A stretch of 64,000 nucleotides of DNA from Apiospora phragmitis (taxonomy: Eukaryota; Ascomycota; Sordariomycetes; Amphisphaeriales; Apiosporaceae): positions 682,001-746,000 of the forward strand of contig JAQQWL010000005.1 of assembly GCA_038363925.1 (NCBI GenBank), in the 5' to 3' direction. A program made the translations under genes and the position numbers. The notes under the pieces were generated by a model that was given only the letters and a program-made list of their open reading frames with translations, was not told the origin of the DNA and ran no database searches. Positions 59,101 to 64,000 of this stretch are shown here, one piece after another (the stretch's first letter is position 1; every line of letters begins with the position of its first letter).

Positions 59101-59926
59101 CATGTCGGCGGCATGGCTGCTGGTACACGGGGGCGCAAGTCTTGGGGGCCAAGACCGCCAAGGCCAGACACCGCTGCACACTGCTGTCACCTCCAACCAA
59201 GCTCTGATGGTGGGTCTCCTCCTAGACCAGGGAGCAGACTACGAAGTCCTCGACAACAACGACTATGCTCCACTGCATGCTGCCGCGGCGCTGGACGGCC
59301 ACGCAGTGATGGCCGCCTTTCTCAGCCGCGGAAAAGGCACAAACGTGCGGAACAAGTCCGGGCTCACACCCCTCCACGTCGCGGTGATGAAGCAGCGCGC
59401 CGCCGCCGTCCAATTGCTCCTACAGCACGGCGCCGACCCCGACCTCAGCGACCGCGCCGGCCGCACGCCCCTGTACTGGGCCCTGGTGAAGACGAAGAGC
59501 CGCGAGGCCGTCGCGGCGCTCGTCCGCGCGACGCGGCAGCTCGGCCAGGCGGCCGACTACGAGCAGCAGTCCTACCTGCACCTCGCGGCCCTCTCGGGGG
59601 AGTTCGCGCTGGTCCAGACGGTGCTCGCGGCCGGCACCATCCCAGTCGACCAGCAGGACGCCCGCGGCCGCACACCGCTGCACGCGGCCATTGTCGACGC
59701 ACGGAATCGTGTCGTTGCGTGCCACCTCGTGCTCCAGGGCGCCGACGTGAATCTGCAGGACGACGACGGCTGCAGCGCGCTGCACCACGCGGCCGCGCTG
59801 GGAGACAAGGACTTGGTCCCGACGTTGGTGGCGCGCAACGGGGACAGGCAGTTGCTGAACAAGAAGGGGCACACTCCCATGGCGGTTGCGGAATTGGCAG
59901 GACATGGCGAATTGCGATGGGCGTAG
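56175..59926 (+). CDS. NACHT-ankyrin STAND receptor (NLR), one apparent frameshift
   Basis: Fungal NLR-type receptor. Exons 56175-56289, 56339-56419, 56523-56543, 56607-56792, 56851-56875, 56928-57530 and 57596-59926 join in phase with GT-AG introns. The N-terminus holds two similar 20-residue segments, NADHSVIAGNFSVDGNVGFG and TTNLNSVVANSLSIGGDVKY, one each in exons 1 and 2. The NACHT domain follows: WCYGKPGVGKTVLA (Walker A, across an intron), VYLVLDGLDEYFDE (Walker B) and IIVTSRDRE. A winged-helix-like region (MALAALNWVCYAARPLSISE) comes next. About 14 ankyrin repeats fill 58300-59926 (for example GRTPLHLAI, GLTPLHVAVM, GRTPLHAAIV). At a run of six G (58116-58121) the frame is broken: as read, translation stops at 58125-58127 and the ankyrin part lies one base out of frame. 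This could be a true inactivation, a slippage allele or a sequencing error. The 3' part is markedly GC-rich. Confidence 0.85.
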
Positions 59927-60514
59927 GATGGGACTTATTGGACCAGATTGATAAAAAACACAGTCGAACCCCACCCCCTTTTTCATTTTCAATCTCTATA
60001 CGGGCATACCCCCACGTACCATCTGTTCTGTCAACTCGACTGGCAACATTCGTGAGCTTTGCTGCACCAGTTAATCCCCCCGTTACCGACTATTAGTTAT
60101 GTTACCAATAATATATGTTACCACTTAGTAGTTTTCCCACCGCCGAGACCCCAGTCGCCGAAGCCTGAAACCAATTGCATGATTACATGTAGCCCTACTC
60201 CACCGCGCTAAGGAGCGCGACAAGCCACTGATGTACGGCAAGCGCCCTGAAAACCCAGCAGCCCAGGGGGCTTGTCGCACTATTCGCTACTGCGGGGTAC
60301 TCAGCGCAGGGTGCTTGGGTGCAAAGCGCCCAATGCCGACCTCACCTCCTGAAATCTGTACATTACCAAATTCATCCAAATTGGCTATGCTGTATTCGGA
60401 TTCCTGTTAAAGCTGGATTCCCCTTTTTGTCATGCCGATATAACCTCTTTTCACGTTCTTTTTTTTTTTTTTTTTTTCACCTTAATCACTATTTTCAGCA
60501 GTATTCGCGCCGTC
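59927..60514. other. Intergenic region between NLR and NYN gene
   Basis: 588 bases holding the 3' flank of the receptor and the promoter of the NYN gene. No gene seen. Confidence 0.5.
60459..60477 (+). promoter_or_regulatory. T19 tract upstream of the NYN gene
   Basis: A run of 19 T lies 37 bases before the ATG at 60515. Pyrimidine tracts close to the start are common in fungal core promoters. This could also be a simple slippage repeat. Confidence 0.4.
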
Positions 60515-61324
60515 ATGGGCGACTCCACAATGAAGCTGGCAGTCCTCATCGACGCCGACAACGTGCAGGCCTCCGCGGTCGGGCTCCTCCTGGCCGAGGT
60601 CGCCAAGTTCGGCACCGCGTCCGTCAAGCGCGCCTACGGCGACTGGACCAGCCCGGGCCTCAAGGGCTGGAAGAACCAGCTCTTGATGCAGTCGATCCAG
60701 CCCATGCAGACGTTCCCCTACCAGGGCAAGAGCGGGACCGCATCGGCCCTGATCATCGATGCCATGGACCTGCTGCACATGGGCACCTTCGACGGCTTCT
60801 GCATCATCTCCAGCGAGGGGGACTTCACGCGACTGGCTGCGCGCATCCGCGAGTCCGGTCTCGTGGTCTACGGCCTTTGGGAACGCAAGACGCCCGAGCC
60901 CTTCGTCGCGTCGTGCGACCGGTTCATCTACGTTGAAAACCTCGCCATCGAGCGGGCCCAGAACCTGCCGCTCCCCCCTAGCGGCGTCGGCAGTGACGAC
61001 ACCCCTTCTTCATCACCATCCCGCAAGCCTCACCTGCAGCGGGCCCACAGCGCTCCAGCCCCGGCCACCATCGACCCCAACGTCATTCACCAGCTCCGGG
61101 CCGTCGTGCGTGATGTCGCTGGCGACGATGGCTGGGCTCCACTCGCCAAAGTGGATATTCTCATCACCAAACGATTCCCCGACTTCGACCCCCGCAACTA
61201 TGGCCACCTCAAGCTGGGCGAGCTGATTACGGCCACCTCCAAGTTCCAGCTCACACAACGCAGTCCTGGCAACGGAAAACCCCCAATGGTCTTCGCACGG
61301 GATAACGCGTTCTACACGGAATGA
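60515..61324 (+). CDS. NYN-domain nuclease with OST-HTH/LOTUS domain
   Basis: A single-exon gene of 269 residues. Residues 7-135 form a NYN (LabA/PIN-like) nuclease domain: KLAVLIDADNVQASAVG, VKRAYGDWTSPGLKGW, TASALIIDAMDLLHMGTFDG, CIISSEGDFTRLAARIRESG and VYGLWERKTPEPF. Acidic residues D13, D82, E101 and D103 sit where the metal-binding carboxylates of the family lie. E101 replaces the more usual Asp. A Ser/Pro linker (about 155-185) leads to an OST-HTH/LOTUS-type domain (WAPLAKVDILITKRFPDFDP, HLKLGELITATSKF), an RNA-binding module. Architecture and sequence are very close to common bacterial NYN-OST-HTH proteins as I remember them. With the lack of introns and the high GC content this suggests transfer from bacteria. 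It lies 588 bases behind the NLR on the same strand. Likely an RNase; substrate unknown. A second in-frame ATG is at codon 6. Confidence 0.85.
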   Translation: MGDSTMKLAVLIDADNVQASAVGLLLAEVAKFGTASVKRAYGDWTSPGLKGWKNQLLMQSIQPMQTFPYQGKSGTASALIIDAMDLLHMGTFDGFCIISSEGDFTRLAARIRESGLVVYGLWERKTPEPFVASCDRFIYVENLAIERAQNLPLPPSGVGSDDTPSSSPSRKPHLQRAHSAPAPATIDPNVIHQLRAVVRDVAGDDGWAPLAKVDILITKRFPDFDPRNYGHLKLGELITATSKFQLTQRSPGNGKPPMVFARDNAFYTE

Positions 61325-62014
61325 TCCCTTTTCGGTGTTCATAATAGCTACTTAGGCGATCAGCTAGCTCGCCAACCCCCAACTTCGAATGGAATATTGC
61401 TGGCGGAGCAAGCCAGGAGTCTGACCTTTTACTGGATATGGAACAGGCTTTCCAGGATAACTGGCGTCACTAGAACGACTAGCTAGTAACTGTAAAAGTG
61501 GCGGTCATTGGCAGTGACTGTGATGAGTCCGTTCACCCTACAGGCCAGTTTGCCGATGTTTACCTACCACCTACATGCACGAGGGATAATCTTTCGCGTG
61601 TCGAGCCCGTGCTGGAGTCATTGTTTTACCCTCTGACGAACTTTCTGGACGACCCCCAGCGGAAGTTGCCGAAGCTCTCGTTTTATGTTCCCGGGGTGAC
61701 ATAGCCACGCAAATGCCGCCGGGTTTCATCTGGATGAACTTGACTTTTTCGCTCCAGGGCTTGGGGCCTAGAATACAAAATCCACATCATTGTCCAGACA
61801 TGCAACAATCTTACTTGTGGCGCAAGGACCATGGAATATAATATCGTTAAATAGGAAATGCCCCCATAAGAACAGGGAGACTAATATACTTGTCATGTGA
61901 GAGGGCAAATGAAAATACCATAATAATATGCCAGAATGGTAAGGGATTGATGTTAACCTGCTACCGCTGTTCTACCTTAACTCTGCAACAACGCGACGTT
62001 CTTCCGCTGGTAGT
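61325..62014. other. No well-supported gene
   Basis: A 68-codon plus ORF at 61498-61704 lacks any recognisable motif. The rest is open intergenic sequence between convergent genes. Confidence 0.4.
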
Positions 62015-62623
62015 TCAGGCTTTTCCCACTTGTGCTAACCACCAACATGCTCTTGCTGCAACACATCCGGCTGATGCCGCATTTGCTTCGCTTTCAGCTC
62101 TACCGAGTCGCTGCCCTGATTCAACCTGTTTGTAGATTTCGGCTTGTGATATCTCTGCTTTGCAAGCATCCAAAGCAACGCAGCAAGTAGCACAAGCAGG
62201 GGAACGCCTTAATCTGACGGCGAAGCCAGCCTCCAGAGCGACGGACGGCGTCGACGGGCAGGTATCGGTGGGGCATGCTGAGAAGGCCGAGCTCGCGTCT
62301 GTTGGCATAGCCACGGGTGTCGGTGCTACGGTCTGCTGTGTGCCGGAGACCGTGGTACGTGATGTAGTCGTTCCAACGGTGCTTGCGGCGACAGTAGTGC
62401 ATGCGCCGTCTGAATAGAAAGAGTGGTCTGCTTGCTGACGGATAAGGTCGTAGTTGATTGAGGTTGCGTTGTTCCACTGGAAGCCCACACCCTCGGAGCA
62501 GCAATCGATCGTCGAATCTGACGTATCGCAGCACCAGCCGTTGAAACCCTTGCAGAAACGGAGGAGAGCCTGATCATTGCCGACTTTTTCGTCTAGCACG
62601 CCTGATCTCGTCCAGAGTTTCAT
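62015..62623 (-). CDS. Cysteine-rich surface-protein-like ORF
   Basis: An open frame of 202 codons. The first 60 residues hold a Cys-rich stretch (FCKGFNGWCCDTSDSTIDCC) like the ectodomain of fungal Ser/Thr-rich membrane proteins. A Ser/Thr-rich segment follows (TVAASTVGTTTSRTTVSGT) and then a tail with GFAVRLRRSPACATCCVALD. In that family a transmembrane helix is expected at this point. It is not convincing in this frame, while another frame gives a hydrophobic CLCYLLRCFGCL, so a frameshift is possible. No signal peptide precedes the first ATG, so the 5' end is probably missing or in another exon. The ORF converges on the NYN gene. Confidence 0.45.
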   Translation of the reverse strand: MKLWTRSGVLDEKVGNDQALLRFCKGFNGWCCDTSDSTIDCCSEGVGFQWNNATSINYDLIRQQADHSFYSDGACTTVAASTVGTTTSRTTVSGTQQTVAPTPVAMPTDASSAFSACPTDTCPSTPSVALEAGFAVRLRRSPACATCCVALDACKAEISQAEIYKQVESGQRLGRAESEANAASAGCVAARACWWLAQVGKA

Positions 62624-62688
62624 CCAAGGCTGTCAATACACCAACCGAAACCACCATGATTGGCAACCAACCAACCATACAGCCTTGG
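62624..62688. repeat. 10-base inverted repeat
   Basis: CCAAGGCTGT (62624-62633) is matched by ACAGCCTTGG (62679-62688), with a 45-base loop. Just beyond, GAGCCACC followed by GGTGTATTA occurs twice (62689-62725 and 62750-62785). This marks the edge of the normal-composition island. Confidence 0.5.
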
Positions 62689-62789
62689 TGAGCCACCAAA
62701 TAAGAGCCTTTTGGTGTATTATACCAATCAACTAAGAGATTGCCTTAATGAGCCACCTGGTGGTTTAGGTGTATTAGGTTGATATAAAG

Positions 62790-64000
62790 CTTTTTTTTTA
62801 TTAAATTTAGTTATATATTATAATAATTTTTAGTGTTATTATCTTATATTAACTAGTAAATTAAACCGGAAGCCGCCCTTTATAAAAATATAATATTATA
62901 ATCTTTATTATTAATATTAATACTTTATTCGTTATAAACGTGTATTTATAAACTTTATTTATATTTAATGAATATTACTATTAATATTAATATTATACTT
63001 CGTTATTATTAAGCCGATTAAATTAAACCTTTAATCGTTATTAAATCGTAAACCTAAGCCTTTTTAAAAAATATCTTAATTAAATCTCGACCATTATAAT
63101 TAAGCTATGTAAAGCTTGGGTTTAAAAGTTAAAATTTAATTTTTAGTTAAATAATAAAATATATTAAATTTATAAGATTTATATTATTAATCGAACGCCG
63201 TAAAATAAACTATTATTCATTAAAACTTATAAAATATAATACGTTATTTTTTAAAAAAGTATTATATTATAACGTTTCTTAATAAAAAAAGTCGAGAAAA
63301 AAGATTAAGTATAATATTAACACTAATCATCGTTATAAATATTTAACCGCTTATATAAAATTTAATAATTTATAAATAAATTAAATTCTTTAATAATAAT
63401 ACTTTTAACGGCAATTAATTTAATAACTTATTAATAACTCGGTAGTTTTTAATTAAATCGAGCTTTAAGAATTTTACGCTATTTATATATATTTAAACTT
63501 TTAAATCGAAGTACGTAAAGTTTTAATAAGCCGAAATATTATATACATACCGGTTATTTTTAATTTTAAATATTATTAATAAACTATTACTCGAGTATTA
63601 CGTGACGCGTTTAAATAAGTTTATTTTATTATTAATAAAATAAATATATATAGTTTTATATACTTTTTTTATAACGCGTTAGTTAATTAAGTTTAAAAGA
63701 TTACCGGTGGTTATTTTAATAAAAGTACTACCGCGTATAATATTCGTAATATAATTAAGTATTTTATATATAATAACGTTAATAATATAAATACCGCGAT
63801 AAATTATATCGGTTTTTAGCTTAGCTTTAATAAAAATCATTAACGCTGTCGTTATTTAAGTTATATTTTAAACTTATCTATTAAACTGTTATTAAATCGT
63901 TTATTTAACGATAATAATAATATAATTATAAATTTAAAAACAGGGTAAAAAATAACCGTTAATTATTATAAATAATAGCGAGAAAACCGGTTAATAAACC
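62790..64000. other. AT-rich RIP-like block to the window end
   Basis: Stops in all frames and no readable protein. Similar in texture to 49240-54354. Confidence 0.6.

Noticed and set aside
59113..60096. 327-codon plus-strand ORF overlapping the ankyrin exon
   Set aside because: A shadow frame of the GC-rich ankyrin coding sequence, very Arg/Pro-rich, with no motif.
60319..60936. 205-codon ORF overlapping the NYN gene
   Set aside because: A frame-shifted shadow of the NYN coding sequence; the true frame has clear domain motifs.
1..64000. CRISPR arrays, rRNA and tRNA genes
   Set aside because: No regularly spaced direct repeats, rRNA-like sequence or cloverleaf-like segments were noticed; a covariance search was not possible.

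Overview
The window reads as accessory, repeat-rich DNA of a filamentous ascomycete (Pezizomycotina). Genes have short GT-AG introns of about 50 to 80 bases. Several families are typical of such fungi: a DUF7053 protein, a 2EXR protein, a Zn2Cys6 regulator, NACHT-type STAND receptors and a DUF3435 recombinase. Long AT-rich, stop-saturated blocks (about 12.5-13.3, 13.8-14.7, 18.4-19.8, 22.5-23.7, 49.2-55.4 and 62.8-64.0 kb) look like repeat-induced point mutation (RIP). Many premature stops in the gene relics are TAG or TAA where CAG, CAA or TGG would be expected. Family names come from motifs read by eye and memory of the families; no search was run.

Layout. 0-8 kb: a decayed SET-domain gene and two inverted, decayed copies of a small secreted-protein gene. 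8.2-13.8 kb: a segment bounded by inverted repeats of about 90 bases, holding an apparently intact DUF7053 gene, a truncated SNF2 helicase pseudogene and an unknown exon. 14.7-17.6 kb: a NACHT-WD40 STAND receptor pseudogene. 18.1-19.3 kb: a second relic with the same terminal repeat and part of an unrecognised protein. 19.5-22.2 kb: 2EXR and Zn2Cys6 relics. 26.3-28.4 kb: an intact two-exon coiled-coil gene of unknown function, with a decayed paralogue at about 41.0-42.4 kb. Both copies lie several hundred bases downstream of the same block of about 190 bases.

29-39.4 kb holds a fragment of the ribosome-assembly gene RPF2, a DDX60-like helicase gene that has lost its helicase core, an intact gene like interferon-induced 6-16 (IFI6/IFI27), and a decayed Mx-like dynamin. 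All three of the latter families include interferon-stimulated genes in vertebrates. At 44-48.7 kb there is a kappa-class glutathione transferase relic and a DUF3435/FluG-type tyrosine recombinase with a C-terminal zinc-finger tail, close to the edge of a 6 kb AT-rich retroelement-like block.

55.4-62.7 kb is a normal-composition island between two AT-rich blocks. It has a NACHT-ankyrin STAND receptor (seven exons, one apparent frameshift at a G run), a single-exon NYN/OST-HTH nuclease of bacterial type on the same strand, and a convergent cysteine-rich surface-protein-like reading frame. Taken together this is a graveyard and nursery of self/non-self and mobile-element genes. Few genes look fully intact: DUF7053, the coiled-coil gene at 27 kb, the 6-16-like gene and the NYN nuclease. 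The ankyrin receptor and the DUF3435 recombinase are nearly intact.
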